64,000 nt of DNA from Nymphaea colorata (lineage: Eukaryota > Streptophyta > Magnoliopsida > Nymphaeales > Nymphaeaceae): assembly GCF_008831285.2 (NCBI RefSeq), contig NC_045146.1, forward strand, positions 8,940,972 to 9,004,971, written 5' to 3'. The first letter of the stretch is position 1. Every line of letters starts with the position of its first letter. Shown piece after piece: positions 27,181-38,400 of the stretch. The position numbers and the translations under genes were made by a program. The notes beneath the pieces are model-generated. The model had not been told where the DNA came from. It was given only the letters and a program-made list of their open reading frames with translations, and did not search any database.

Positions 27181-27571
27181 CTAATGTGTTTATCGTATCC
27201 GACGCATTAGCAAAAGAAGATAACTCGCCCGATGTAATGTCGACAGTATGCAGGAGAGCCTACGCTCAGACCATGTGCGTTTTTCCCCTTCATGGCTGCT
27301 GATTGGGTAATGGATAAAGGAGGACTGCGTTATATGCCGAGCAACGTTACGCCGTTTCCTTATGGTCAGGGGAGGAGGACCACACCTTGGAGGGCACATG
27401 TGCGGTTCTTATTCAGCATCATAACGCGACAAGATCTACGAAGGGTGGGAAGAGAAAGCCGGTGGCCTGTCAAGCGGGAAGCGACAGCGTAATACCAGAG
27501 AGCCTGCGGCTCTTCTGTGCGCATAGCCACACTATTCTCTCTTTTTCTCTTTCTCTTATATGATAACTATG

Positions 27572-27592
27572 CTCTCTCTCTCTCTCTCTCTC
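27572..27592. repeat. (CT)n microsatellite
   Basis: About ten CT dinucleotides in the upstream region of the CCCH-RRM gene. Confidence 0.9.
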
Positions 27593-27874
27593 ATATGATA
27601 TGATAGGGGGAACAGGATGGTCCACCGCAGGAAGTAAATCTGAGTTGCTTCCATGTGCCATATACGCACCAGCCATGGACCGTATTGAGTCACCCATGTG
27701 ACATAAGTCATGACTCAGTGCCCTTTCCCCTGCTATTACATATGCATACTGTAGACAGACTTAACATAAAGAAAAGAAAAGAAAACAAGCGGCAGCTGCC
27801 ACTACCAGGATTGGCTCGAGATGGTAACTCATAAATCAGAAGAAGCCGGCAGCTGTGTCTTGGGAGAGCACCGG

Positions 27875-28103
27875 TATATATTGATTCGTTCCCACCGCTA
27901 GCTGCTTTTAAGTTTTATCCGTCGTCATCTGCTTTACTCTTGGCTGCTTCCACGGTAAATGGTGAACAGAAAATGGTAATAACTGGTACCATACATTTTC
28001 TACAAGGCCAAATGCAAAATGGGTGCACGTAAAAGTGACATATTGAGATTTTCACTTCCATATTCACCGCTTCGCTCTGTCTCTGCGGAGAAGCTTATAT
28101 ATT
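27875..28103 (+). promoter_or_regulatory. Candidate core promoter(s) of the CCCH-RRM gene
   Basis: Two TATA-like boxes lie upstream of the gene: TATATATT at 27875-27882 and TTATATATTT near 28096. Either could place the transcription start within about 30 bases downstream, giving a long 5' leader that includes the upstream ORF at 28776. I cannot choose between them from sequence alone, and a TATA-less start further downstream is also possible. Confidence 0.3.
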
Positions 28104-28756
28104 TGTTTAACGAACAAAAAATCAAAGAAAAAAGGAAGAGACGAAAAGGAACAAGAGAGATTCCGAGATTTTTCACCTTTACCTTCACCTTTCCTTGACG
28201 GGGAGGCGCACCATCGATGTCTGATAAGCCACCCGGCCCGCGTTTCCTTTTTCCCAACCTGTTTTTTGGAGAGGGCCGGGAGAGTGGTGGACTGCGGTAG
28301 CCACAAGGAGAAAACAGAGCTAGCAAGCCCCGATTGGGTTGCTAATAATTGCAGTCCTGGTTGATCACTGGAGGTCCTTTTGAAGCAGAAACAAAGCCCA
28401 ACCCCCAAAATGAAATGATGGAGTTATTTAGGCAGGGTAGGTGATGAAGGCGATGATGATGGGTGGGAGGGCATGGACTACTGACCATGCTGAAGATCCC
28501 GCAGACAGGAGAACCTAATCTAACTGCGGATCTTGTTCCGTCCTTCCAAGAGACGCCACTTTGATTGCATTGAAGTTGCTGTCTTCCGGTCTGGGAGAAA
28601 AAAATTAATCGACAAAGGCAGAAGGAGGGAGTAGCGTCGCAGAAGAGAAAAAAAAGAGCAAAATTTGCACTGAAGGTGGTAGTTACTCGACACTTGTATA
28701 AACGATTGAGGAAAGGGAAGGGGAAAAACACGAAGTCCAAGCGCTCGCTCCACAAA

Positions 28757-28774
28757 GAGAGAGAGAGAGAGAGT
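28757..28774. repeat. (GA)n in the 5' leader
   Basis: A short GA run immediately precedes the upstream ATG at 28776. GA/CT tracts are frequent near plant transcription starts and leaders. Confidence 0.8.
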
Positions 28775-28775
28775 A

Positions 28776-28880
28776 ATGGAGGTGTTGAGTGAGTGGATCT
28801 ACAGTAGGAGAGTGACAGAGCTTCCTCAGGGGGTGTGGAGTGAAAAGTACTGTAGCCCCCTTCATCAGCTTTCATGGTAA
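28776..28880 (+). CDS. Upstream ORF (34 codons) in the leader of the CCCH-RRM gene
   Basis: ATG GAG GTG starts a 34-residue frame that begins MEVLSEWIYSRR and ends LHQLSW before TAA, 410 bases before the main ATG. The composition (three Trp, two Tyr, two Cys-Ser/Ser-Arg patches) is not low complexity. A strong donor site (ATG|GTAAGA, GT at 28877) overlaps its end. If that intron is removed, the last codons become TCA TGC TAG, so the peptide still stops at once and stays 34 residues long. Translation of such a leader peptide usually lowers main-ORF translation. Whether this one is translated or conserved is not shown by the sequence. Confidence 0.4.
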   Translation: MEVLSEWIYSRRVTELPQGVWSEKYCSPLHQLSW

Positions 28881-29185
28881 GAAGGCATCCAGAGCTAGCA
28901 GTACTGCTCCTGTCCCTGCTTTTGAATTTAATTTAATTCGGGTATCTTATTATTTTTCCATCGCACTCGTTGCCGTCTTCTTCTGTGCTTTTTTCCTCCT
29001 TTTTTGATATTATAATTAGCAGTACTATTTCTCAAAACTTTGTCTCCATTCCTCAGTCCCAGTTCCTCTTCCCCCTCCCCCCAAAACTTCTCTCTTTCTG
29101 TGTCACTTTCTTTTGCGACTTTTTTTTCTCATGCCTTTTCCTCCTTTCATCCTTTTTTTTCTTTGCCTACCCTCTTGTTTAACAG
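28877..29185 (+). other. Probable 5'UTR intron of the CCCH-RRM gene
   Basis: Donor ATG|GTAAGA at 28876/28877, a very long T/C-rich stretch (28960-29180), and acceptor TTTAACAG at 29178-29185. The main ATG at 29291 lies 105 bases into the following exon. Long pyrimidine tracts could alternatively be leader sequence. Confidence 0.45.
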
Positions 29186-29290
29186 CTAGCCAGTCTCTTT
29201 CTATTGCCCAGAAGACACACTCTCTTTCTTTTGGTCGTTAAGTGTTCAAGTTAGCTAGAGATCGAGAGGAGGTGGAGGTGGAGGGGAGCC

Positions 29291-32200
29291 ATGGACGCCT
29301 ACGAAGCTACGCGAATCGTGTTCACGAGGATCCAATGCTTGGATCCTGAAAATGCACCCAAAATCATGGGGCTTCTGTTGATTCAGGACCACGGCGAGAA
29401 AGAAATGATTCGTCTGGCCTTCGGACCGGAGTCTCTCGTCCAATCCACGGTTTTAAAGGCCAAAAGGGAGCTTGGGTTGCTCGGATCGCCAACCTCAACA
29501 ACGAGAAGCCCTCCTCCCTACTTTTCCAGACAAAATTCTGGTATCCGCTTCTCCCCCTCGTCACCATTATCATCCGCTTCCTCCACCTCCTCGTCCTCCT
29601 CATCGTCGTCGTCGTCGTCGTCATCTTCTTCTGCTCCTGCTTCTGCTGCTGCTCCAGCTTCCTGGACATCTGCGGTTCTTCATCATCATCAGCCTTTCTT
29701 CAGGGCCAATGTTGCTGATGATGCACAACATCGTGATGAGACGGTAAGCGCTCCTGCAAATTCCTTCAACATCGGTGGCAGCTTAGACCACCCATGTGCT
29801 TCTCCTTCACTTCATCTTCAAGACAGCGGTAGCCGCAATGGTTTCTATGGAGGCGACATGGTGGACGATTTTCAGTTAATCCAGGATCAGCTTTCTTTCC
29901 TCAATGACCACACATTGCCCCCTTCATCTTCCGCCACCGCCACAGCTTCCTCCTCTTCCTCGCTGTCATCGTCATCTTCTTTGCCGGCGTCTTCTGCTTG
30001 TGCAAATCCTAATCCCAATTCTCTGTGCGTAAGTCCCAGGGATGACTACAGCACCAGCGGTATCTACGGTGACATCCTCGATTGCATGAACAACAGTAAC
30101 GATGAAAGAGTCTTCTTCCCTTACGCAAGCTGGGCAGCGGCTAATAGCACCAACAATACTATTGCTGCTCCTGGCGTGGATCATCATCATAGGAGGAGCT
30201 GTTCTTTGGCGGATCTATGCTTATCACCAATATCAGAAATGGGATCTAGTTTTCCTTGGAAGCCGTGTATGTACTATGCAAGGGGATACTGTAAAAATGG
30301 GAGCAATTGCAGGTTCTTGCATGGGTTCCTAGATAATGGAATGGCCGGCTGTGTCAGTCCTACCGCTGCCGGTAGCAACCGAGCAGAGATGACTATAGTT
30401 GATCCAACAAGCGCCATGGCCGGAGGAGGAGGAGGAGGAGGAAAGATATCAGAGCAGGCGCCGGAACAGTGTGCATCGGATCTGTTGAGACCCAAAACTC
30501 AAAGGTCGGTTAGTCTGTCCCAGCAGCTTGTGCCACCTCCTCTTACATACGGAAAATGCAGCACGACCCACCCCTTCCCCATTGATGGCTATCATCTACC
30601 TGCTGATAACCTAAGGTATCATCTCACACCTCACCACCTCCTCTCCCTTAGCCGCTTGCTGGCAGGCTAACAAATGTTTCTACATTTTCTTCTCTTTCCT
30701 TTTCTCTTTCTTTTCTTTGCTCACTGTTACTTTCAATCAGCGAGCGAAAAGAAGAAGGTTGCGCTAGCTGCCATAGGAAAGAGAAAAAGTGGAATTGCTT
30801 TCACTGCATTTTCTGGACAACGTAACTTGTTGGGGACTACTTAGAGCTCTATTCCTTGTTGGGACTTCTTGGATCTCTATATGTTCCAGGCTTTTAGTTT
30901 GCTTAATGGCTGATAAACGAACGGAACAAGGAATCTGTTTCCTTTTTATTTCTTCTTCTTTTCATTCCTTCCCCTCCATCCAATCTGGTTGGTGGATTCG
31001 TAATCATCTCTTGCTCTCTCGCCGATCCAGCCCAACAAGTACTTGCTTTCTCCACATTTAAACAAAGTAAACATCCATTTCTTGGGTGATCAGGATGCCA
31101 AAAATTTTTTGCAGATCCAGCAGGATGGAGAGGAACGATTTCGGCAATCCCGGTTCGAGGCAAATCTATCTTACTTTTCCGGCGGATAGCACTTTCAGAG
31201 AAGAAGATGTGTCCAATTACTTCAGGTAGTCCACAATCCATATATGATCTAATGATTTTTCATATGGGATGCTTGAGTTCATGAGGGATCCATGATCCTG
31301 CTTATGTTCAATCCCGGAATTAGTTGAAATATACTTTTGACACTTTTCTGTTTAAGATTACTGACGATCCGTTGCCTCCTCTTTTTCTGCTGTCTCTTTT
31401 TTCTCCTTTTTGGTTTCTTTTGAAGCATTTACGGGCCTGTACAGGACGTGAGGATCCCATACCAGCAGAAACGCATGTTTGGGTTCGTCACGTTCGTGTA
31501 CCCGGAGACGGTGAAGATCATCCTGGCGAAAGGAAATCCACATTACGTGTGTGATGCTCGTGTGCTCGTGAAGCCCTACAAGGAAAAGGGCAAAATTGCA
31601 GAAAAGTACAGGACGACCCTCCTCTGAAACCCAAAAGACAAAAAAAAAAAAAAAATCTTTTTCGATTTAATTTCCTTGCTTTCATCATCCTACACATCTC
31701 GTTTGGTTCTTGATCATCATGTGGTCGTCTTTGACAGTGTTTCTCTGCTGTTATTAACTCATCGTTGCAGAAAGCACGGAGAGAGAGGAGAGTTTTCTGG
31801 GTGTCCCTCTCCCACCAGCCTCGATTCTAGGGATGCCTACGAACTGCAGCTAGGTAGGTCGATCGCTCACCCAACCATGTTCATCAGAAAATTAATGAAT
31901 TGAAATAAACAAATGAAAAAAAGTTGTGTACGCCTAATCGCCTATTCGATGTCCCAAATTATTCAAATGATTTTATATTAAAATTTGGCGTACGCTGGCG
32001 TTTCATGCGTGCTTTCTTCCTTTGGTTAGGAGGAAGGATTTTTTATAACTCTCACGAAGCGTTCAGAAGAAAGCTGGAAGAACAAGCAGAGTTGCAGCAA
32101 GCCATCGAACTGGAAAGCAAAAGATTGATGGGCTTTCAGCTAGCCGATGCGAGAAAGCGACCACTGGCAGGACATGGCACGGGATTCAGCCAATGCAATC

Positions 32201-32977
32201 ATCTCTCCTCCTCCCCCTCCTCATCATCCGACCCTCTGCGTAGTCCCGACGTCGCTCCTTCGGAAGGTTAGCTAAGCTTCGACCACCACCCTTCACTTAC
32301 TCGTCCATCAGTGACGATCATAAACAAAAACTCCTCCTGTTTCTTCTTTTGCAAATTAGTTGCATCAGATTACTGTCCAATTAGTCCCGCCGCACTTCCC
32401 TCCGAAGTACAGCAGGCTGCTCGGAGCTGCCAACAGCTTCCTGCTGTTGCCTGCACCGATAAGGAATCCACTACTACCTCCGAGGGGATTACTTGTGGCA
32501 AGGAAGAAGACAGTCTCCAGGACAGGTAATTCATTAAGGACATAGCATGGGCTTAATTAATTAAGTCGTCTTCCTACGTCTAGCTAATTGTCTTTCTTTT
32601 TCCTGCCTTTTGTCCTTATGACGGCCATTTTTTTATCTCTTGCTTGATTTCCCTTGGAAAAAAGTTTGGAGCACAACCTGCCTGACAGCCCCTTTGCGTC
32701 ACCAACCAAGCATGCGGCGGCCTCTGCCAACTCCATGTTCTCGCTCGATAGACTCCCCTTTAATGGATTCTCCAATAATTTGAGCTCCTCCCCCTTGTTG
32801 CCGGCGACTTCCACATTGGACGTGGCTTCCATAAGATCGTGCTTCTTCCAGATGCCCAGGTATTTGACGACTTGCAATTTTTTGTCCAATTCCTGATATT
32901 GTGGTTCCTGTTGCTCCAATATATATTCCCATGTTCATGGCAGGTTTGCTTCGGATCGCGGAGCAATCGGAATGTAA
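29291..32977 (+). CDS. Zinc finger CCCH domain + RRM protein (plant AtC3H22/46/53-like)
   Basis: Predicted RNA-binding protein of 776 residues. Exons: 29291-30615, 31115-31225, 31426-31605, 31771-31853, 32030-32266, 32360-32525, 32665-32859, 32944-32977. All seven introns are GT-AG and every junction keeps the frame (2331 coding bases). The start is the first ATG of the conserved N-terminus [15 protein letters not shown]. That plant-specific domain covers residues 1-64. A serine run lies at about 97-114. A CCCH finger of C-x7-C-x5-C-x3-H spacing uses C326, C334, C340 and H344. An RRM spans about 457-535, with RNP2 IYLTFP (459-464) and RNP1 KRMFGFVTF (494-502). A charged helix-like [15 protein letters not shown] starts near 581. 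Family C-terminal boxes are [14 protein letters not shown] (703-716), SCFFQMPR (759-766) and GAIGM at the end. Family members are thought to bind mRNA; the target is unknown. An extra small exon inside intron 1 (499 bp) cannot be excluded. Confidence 0.93.
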
Positions 32978-33349
32978 GCGACATTTTTAAGTTAATGTGA
33001 ACGCCTCTGGGATCAGCTCCATAGTAGAGCAGGTACGGAAGACCACCACAAACCCCAGAATCATTCACCACTCATCCAATACTCTCGATTCTTTTTGTTA
33101 ATTTTAGTTTTAGTTCAACTCTTTCTGAGCGCTTCTGTTTCTTTTCCTTTTTTTTTTTTTTTTCCTTCCTTTCAACTTTTCTTTGTCGACCATTGCTGCA
33201 GGTAACTCCCAGGCTCAACGGTCGATATTAAGAGCATAGGGAATCCAAGGAGGATCGTGAATCTCTCTTTTTCTATACAGCCACACCTACATCCGATACA
33301 TAGAAATGCTTCTTACATACGAGCCGCTGATTGGACAGAAACAGCAGGC

Positions 33350-33383
<34 letters not shown>

Positions 33384-33430
33384 CGTTCTCTAAACTAAAC
33401 GGGAGTGTAATAACTTAGGACCTTGTAATT
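32978..33430 (+). other. 3' untranslated region of the CCCH-RRM gene, with possible intron
   Basis: After the TAA at 32975-32977 a possible 3'UTR intron runs 33033-33201: GAGCAG|GTACGG, a strong T-rich tract (33150-33180), then TTGCTGCAG. Its junction would lie 55 bases after the stop. A (TC)n repeat is at 33354-33381, and TGTAATAA plus TTGTAATTGTAATTG at 33405-33437 look like a plant 3' end. The exact poly-A site is not determined. Confidence 0.4.
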
Positions 33431-33439
33431 GTAATTGCC

Positions 33440-34454
33440 CTTTTACTTTCACTTATCCTTGACATTTTTTTAGTTTCTCGAAGGAACGATAGGATAGAGG
33501 AATCCTCCTGTGTATCAAGGACATCATCATTGTCAGTTATAAAAGATGAAAACGGAGCCTCGAATGTGACAAAAACATGTGTTGGGTGGGTGAGGAGAGA
33601 GGTTAATATCATAAATCCCAGTCACCTTTACTGTACACGGACTTTCGATAAAACAAACAGTAAAAATACAAGTTCCCTCTCTCTTTCTCTCTCTTATGTT
33701 GTCATGGTGCGGTTTCCTTTTACAACTATTTTATCAATGATCACATGGGTGCTGACACAAAGTGGCCCACGAGCGCTATAAATTAATTTACACAAAGAAG
33801 CTGCAGCTTTTGGTTTTTTCCTCTTCCTCTTGTTTCATTTTATTTTATAATATTTTGTCCTTTCAATCAAATGAAATTTTTCTATGTATCCAATCGCGTA
33901 CTTCAGCCATTTGCTGGAACCAGCCAGATCAGATGGCCCAGCTGTTTAATGGCGTATATATGGACCACGTATGTCTCGTCTGGGACCAACTTGAGGGAGG
34001 AATTTAGTGCGGGTGCACCGTGCACAGTAAAAGAGGGGAGGGTATTTTGAAAATTTACTAAAAAGAAATGTTCTTTATCGTTTTTTTACTTTTTTTAATT
34101 TTTAATTTTTTTTTTTAAAAAAAGATTAGTATGAATTAAAAGTATTTTAATCATTAACCATACTATACTATGTACGATTTTGGTATTTTAATCATTAATC
34201 ATGTAGATGCACGAAAAATCATGCCCACAATTGTACTTACAACCAGGTTGGCCAACTTGATGGTCATGGCATTGTTCTGGCTAAAGAGGTGCTTTAAGAG
34301 CCCGGTGTATAACTTGAGCACAGGTAAGTTAGCTTCGATTTTCAGCATCACTCTGCTTTAGTTCAGCTAATAGAGAGCTATCATAATCAGGAAAGGTGCA
34401 TGGAAGACAAGAGAGTCTGTCTTGGTCCTTGCTCCTATTCGATCAACTTTTTCT

Positions 34455-34529
<75 letters not shown>

Positions 34530-35220
34530 GAATGCTTTTTTATGCTCGTCCTTCTGGGGCCGACACACGGGCAGACAAGGGTTTGACCTGTTGGGTCATT
34601 TGGAGGGAAATTTAGTAGGGAAGCGGGCGGCAGCCATGCGTTAAGCTGTGGAAGAGCATCTGAGGGGGTTTCCGCACCTCGACTGAGGGTGTTGGGGTAT
34701 CCATCGCTGAGGGTGATCAGAAGCTGGCTATATATAATCTACCGTAGTAGCAGTGAGAACCAAACCAAGGGCAGCATGTGGGCGCATTGACATTTAGCAG
34801 AAATAGGCAGGCCATCACTGCCAACAAGAGGCATGAGAGGTCAAAGATCCAGCAGTAGGAGCTGACTGCAACAATAGATATAGCACTCAATGGCTTAGCA
34901 GAAGTAGGTGGAAAGCAAGCAGTAAGCAGGACAAAGGGGGGTACTGGGGTTTTTGCTCATCCAGATGGACGGAGGACCACACACCATGGTATGATATATA
35001 TATATATATATATATTAAAAACGGATGGATATTTGAAGATATTGAACGAACACTTACACATTCTACAAAACATAACGCTACTCACACGCATGAAGAAATC
35101 ACACATGCAACAAGTACCACACTATCCCACACACTATAGTTTAGGCGCTCATCGATGAAGGTCGTAACAGAATCACATAGATCCATCTGCAGTGTTGTTG
35201 CGTGCATGAGCATCAAGGTG
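33440..35220. other. Intergenic, no gene seen
   Basis: AT-rich DNA containing a (TA)n(GA)n compound repeat at 34458-34529, a (TA)n tract at 34993-35013, and a GTGCACCGTGCAC near-palindrome at about 34013. Frames here are short and without motifs. Confidence 0.5.
34458..34529. repeat. (TA)n(GA)n compound microsatellite
   Basis: About 24 TA followed by 12 GA dinucleotides, the same compound order as at 10.0-10.24 kb. Confidence 0.95.
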
Positions 35221-35224
35221 AGAT

Positions 35225-35440
35225 GTGAAGACTTTTACTAACAGCCGAGCGAAGACTTTCTAACTCCCCCTGCCCATTTGAACTTGCAAAGGGAAGACTT
35301 TCTAACTCAATATAAAAATGGATTTGAGCTTGTGACAAGTGTTCACCATTTTCTGTCTGAACTTGCAAAAGGGAAGACCTTTTAACTCTATATAAAATGG
35401 ATTTGAACTTGCTATAAGGGTTCTCCATTTTCTATCTGCC
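35225..35440. repeat. 79-bp tandem repeat
   Basis: A unit starting GAACTTGCAAAGGGAAGAC occurs at 35280 and again at 35359 with about 85% similarity. A partial third copy lies before it (about 35230-35279). Confidence 0.8.
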
Positions 35441-36099
35441 TAACGATGACATTAGCACATCATCACTCTTCGGCAGTCATTGCATGACCTTTGGTGAAGG
35501 TTTGATCTAATTTCCATGAATATTTCTATCTACCTCTCATATATTTCTCTCATAATCTCTTGTAGTATAATAAGTGATATTTGTTGACAAGAATCACAAA
35601 TTGATCGTTAGTTATTCTTGCTAGTTCTTCAAGATGTTACATGCTTTCCGGTTTAACTACGTTGTACTAGACATCAAAATTTGATATTATGTTTCTTGAA
35701 ATTTATTTTAAAGAACAAGACTTGTGGACTTGATTTCATCTATTATTGGACATCAATTTATAAGTTTTTATAAGTTAAACTCTTTTATTTTTCATTTTAC
35801 AGTTTTATGAATTGAGAGTCAATTGTCAAGATTTTTTTTTTTTTTTTTGTGCAAGCATAAGAGCTAACAAGTGAAAAAAAATTTGAACCTTTGGTTTTTG
35901 AATTTTCATAAAACTCTATTGTGCTTTGAAGAAATATGTTCTTTTATCTTTGTTTTTAGGTTTTTCAAGTTGGAGGCTATACGTCTACAATTAGTTTTAA
36001 TTTATAGAAGAACATACATAAGTAGTTTTTCATATAATATAGTTTTCCAAGTCCTTTTTACTTTCTTATTTTTTAATGATATTATATATTTCAAAATTT
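35441..36099. other. Intergenic, no gene seen
   Basis: Very AT-rich. The frame at 35871-36185 is a low-complexity Phe/Ile/Leu string. Confidence 0.5.
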
Positions 36100-36303
36100 T
36101 AAACCTGATGCTTAGACACCAAATCACCATATTGTCATTGTATCGCCTCATAGCTCAACACATCACTTCACATCAATGCAGTTAACAACATTGTCCATAT
36201 GTGCCATCATTCACATATTCTCACACACACTATCGACTAGGTGCTCTGCCATAAAGGGGTTTAACAATTGTCTGGTGCATATCATTTATGGTTGTGTGAC
36301 AGT
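36100..36303. repeat. Degenerate tandem array, left part (split by the hAT-like insertion)
   Basis: The last about 60 bases (GGTTTAACAATTGTCTGGTGC onward) match the unit at about 42049-42111 (GAGGTTTAACAGTTATTTGG). The match continues, not into the next base here, but into 41800 onward. The 8 bases GTGACAGT at 36296-36303 are the left target duplication of the insertion. Confidence 0.7.
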
Positions 36304-37082
36304 TAGGAGTGAGCACGAGCCGAGTCGAGCTGAAGTTCAGTCAGCTCAAACTCGACTTGATATAATGAAACCTCGAGCTCAACTCAGCTTGAGCTCGAGA
36401 ATAACTCGATGGCAGCAGCTCGAGCTCGACTCAGCAGTTACGTGTTGAACTTGAGCTCAACTCGCTTAAGGCTCGATAAACTCGACAAATTCAAACTAAT
36501 GTTATTAAGAAAACAAATTTTTCCCAAATTTTGTCTGCTTTATCTGATGATAAAAAATGACTTGTTTTACAGGATTGATGTACCAGGAATAGTTTGTAGT
36601 TGAGAATGGACTAGTGAATGAGGAACCAGAATCATTGTCTACCTGTGCCACCTATTGGCAGCTACTGGCTGCAAAATTTCCAAAAACGAATGTTTCTTGG
36701 CTGCCAATCATAACTTGTTTACATGATGGGCCAATATATTCAAATGCAAATTGCGATCATTAGATTATATTCAATATATCAAACATGTGCGCACACTTGA
36801 GAGACTCATGGTGAGGATACTGTTGACTGAAAGTAAGCTTGACGACAACTTCAAAGACGGCGTTGTACTTGCATTATCAACCAACAGTTAATCTTATCAA
36901 AGGGTTTTGCAGAGAGGAACAAGCATTGAAACCTACTCTCAACTTATTGAAGCTGGAAATTTCAAAGATTTTGGTCCAATACAAAAAAAGTTATATACAC
37001 CTCCTCCGAAAGAAAAAGATGATAGTAAAGAAGAAGCACATAACAATTTCACCATAAACAAAAACAGGAAGCCCAGTCTCCC

Positions 37083-37176
37083 TTAGTTAAAATACCAGTC
37101 TTTGGGCTTCTTGACAATTAAAACACGACAACTTGCATTTTGTGCAAAGTAGTTGCTCACACTCCCAAACAAAGTC
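37083..37176 (-). pseudogene. Last exon of a universal-stress-protein (UspA)-like gene
   Basis: On the minus strand the acceptor TGATTGCAG is followed by a 31-codon exon reading TLFGSVSNYFAQNASC, then RVLIVKKPKDWYFN and TAA (37083-37085). Plant USP proteins end this way (GSVS-Y---NA-CPVLIVK-P, the last strand and nucleotide-binding glycine/serine region). The frame requires two bases from an upstream exon. One with the right phase ends at 37699 (donor AAGAG|GTGAGT), but its translation is not USP-like. No other USP exon (for example the G-x2-G-x9 loop start) was found up to 39.9 kb, so this is best read as a captured 3' gene fragment. A divergent intact gene is less likely. Confidence 0.65.
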
Positions 37177-37698
37177 CTGCAATCACAAGAAGCAATTGCA
37201 CTATGTTAGAAGGAAAGCATGAATACCATAATCCTCTTATAGTAGGGAACCATTCATATAGTGCAGATGAAAAACACTTATCTATCAAACATGAAGCAAG
37301 TTTCAGATGTATGATTGTATCAATCATGAAGCACGTAGGGGGAAATAAATTGTCAGAGGTGCTTCAAGGTGCTTCAATGCAGGAAGTGTTTGGAAAACCA
37401 AAGCAAGCAAAGAATGACAGAAAAAGACAAGCATTCATTAACTCTGTCAGCTACAATTTTTCAAGAATGTTAACAACATAATAGATGTACCAAACAACAA
37501 GACATGCCCACAAACAGAAATGATTAGAAATTGTATGCCTGTTCGTGGAAATAGCAAGTTTATACATAACAAGTACCCTTAACTCAAATGTAAATATAGA
37601 TGCAGATCTGACAGAAAGATATTACAATCTAAGAGAATATGAAATCTTATTCCTAAAATGCTGAAGTTCTTGACTATCATTTTCAGTAACAGTACTCA

Positions 37699-38400
37699 CC
37701 TCTTGGTTCGGTAGTTTGTAGATGAAGTGTTCAAAGAATAAACAGGCAGCGGAATAACTAGATACTCTAACTTTTACGATAAACCAATCACCAGATTGGC
37801 TGCCACAAATGAGTTCTTCAAAACTATTAAGACAATAAAGAGATAAAACAAGGGGACAAAAAAACTTTTTCCTAATTTAAGATAAGCTAAAATAACTACA
37901 CCATGTAATAGACCTTTAGAGGAGAGAAGAATTTGAGAGACGAATCTGATAGGGCCAAGGCTTCTCCAGTTCAAGCAAGTGCATCTGCACTCAAGCCAAT
38001 ACCTTCAAAGAATTCTTGTCTGCTACGTAATTAAAGTGACTGAATGTAAGAATTCAAAAAATTAGTGAGCACTAATAAAACCAGCAAGAAGTTTGTCAAT
38101 TGCAGTGGCTAAAATTTAACAAACATATGTCCCTTTCTCAAGGACTTGAAGAAGAATTTAAAGTACCACTATTTCAAAACTTGGTAATAACAAAATAAAA
38201 CAGTTTACCAGGCCTCAACGTATTAGGATCTGGGTCCAAATTTTTTTTTATCAGTGCAGTTGCTTCAAACGAAAACCATGAAGGACAAGAAAATTTTGCC
38301 GCATTAATCTGTAGAAGAGCCAAAAAAAGAAAACTATTACCTTCTAACTTAAAACCCTTAATGGTATGATAGAACAGATTCTTTCTAACCTAAAAACACG
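37699..38400 (-). pseudogene. Exon-like stretches of unknown origin inside the hAT-like element
   Basis: Several minus-strand stretches have splice-like borders and protein-like composition. About 38213-38309, between CTTCTACAG and CCTG|GTAAAC, reads FSCPSWFSFEATALIKK and NLDPDPNTLRPG. About 37917-38020, before a GTCTAT donor, reads EFFEGIGLSADALA, a TGA where TGG would give Trp, then TGEALALSDSSLKFFS. About 38345-38391 reads VRKNLFYHTIKGFKLE. Their phases do not all join, and I do not recognise the protein. They may come from one or more captured genes. Confidence 0.3.

Noticed and set aside
26901-27302. 133-codon + strand frame
   Set aside because: Crosses the end of a TIR element and has no motif.
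28342-28875. 177-codon minus-strand frame antisense to the CCCH-RRM leader
   Set aside because: Ser/Phe/Leu-rich, no domain, lies opposite the probable leader of the real gene.
37140-37481. 113-codon + strand frame
   Set aside because: Antisense to the USP-like exon and its intron; no motif of its own.
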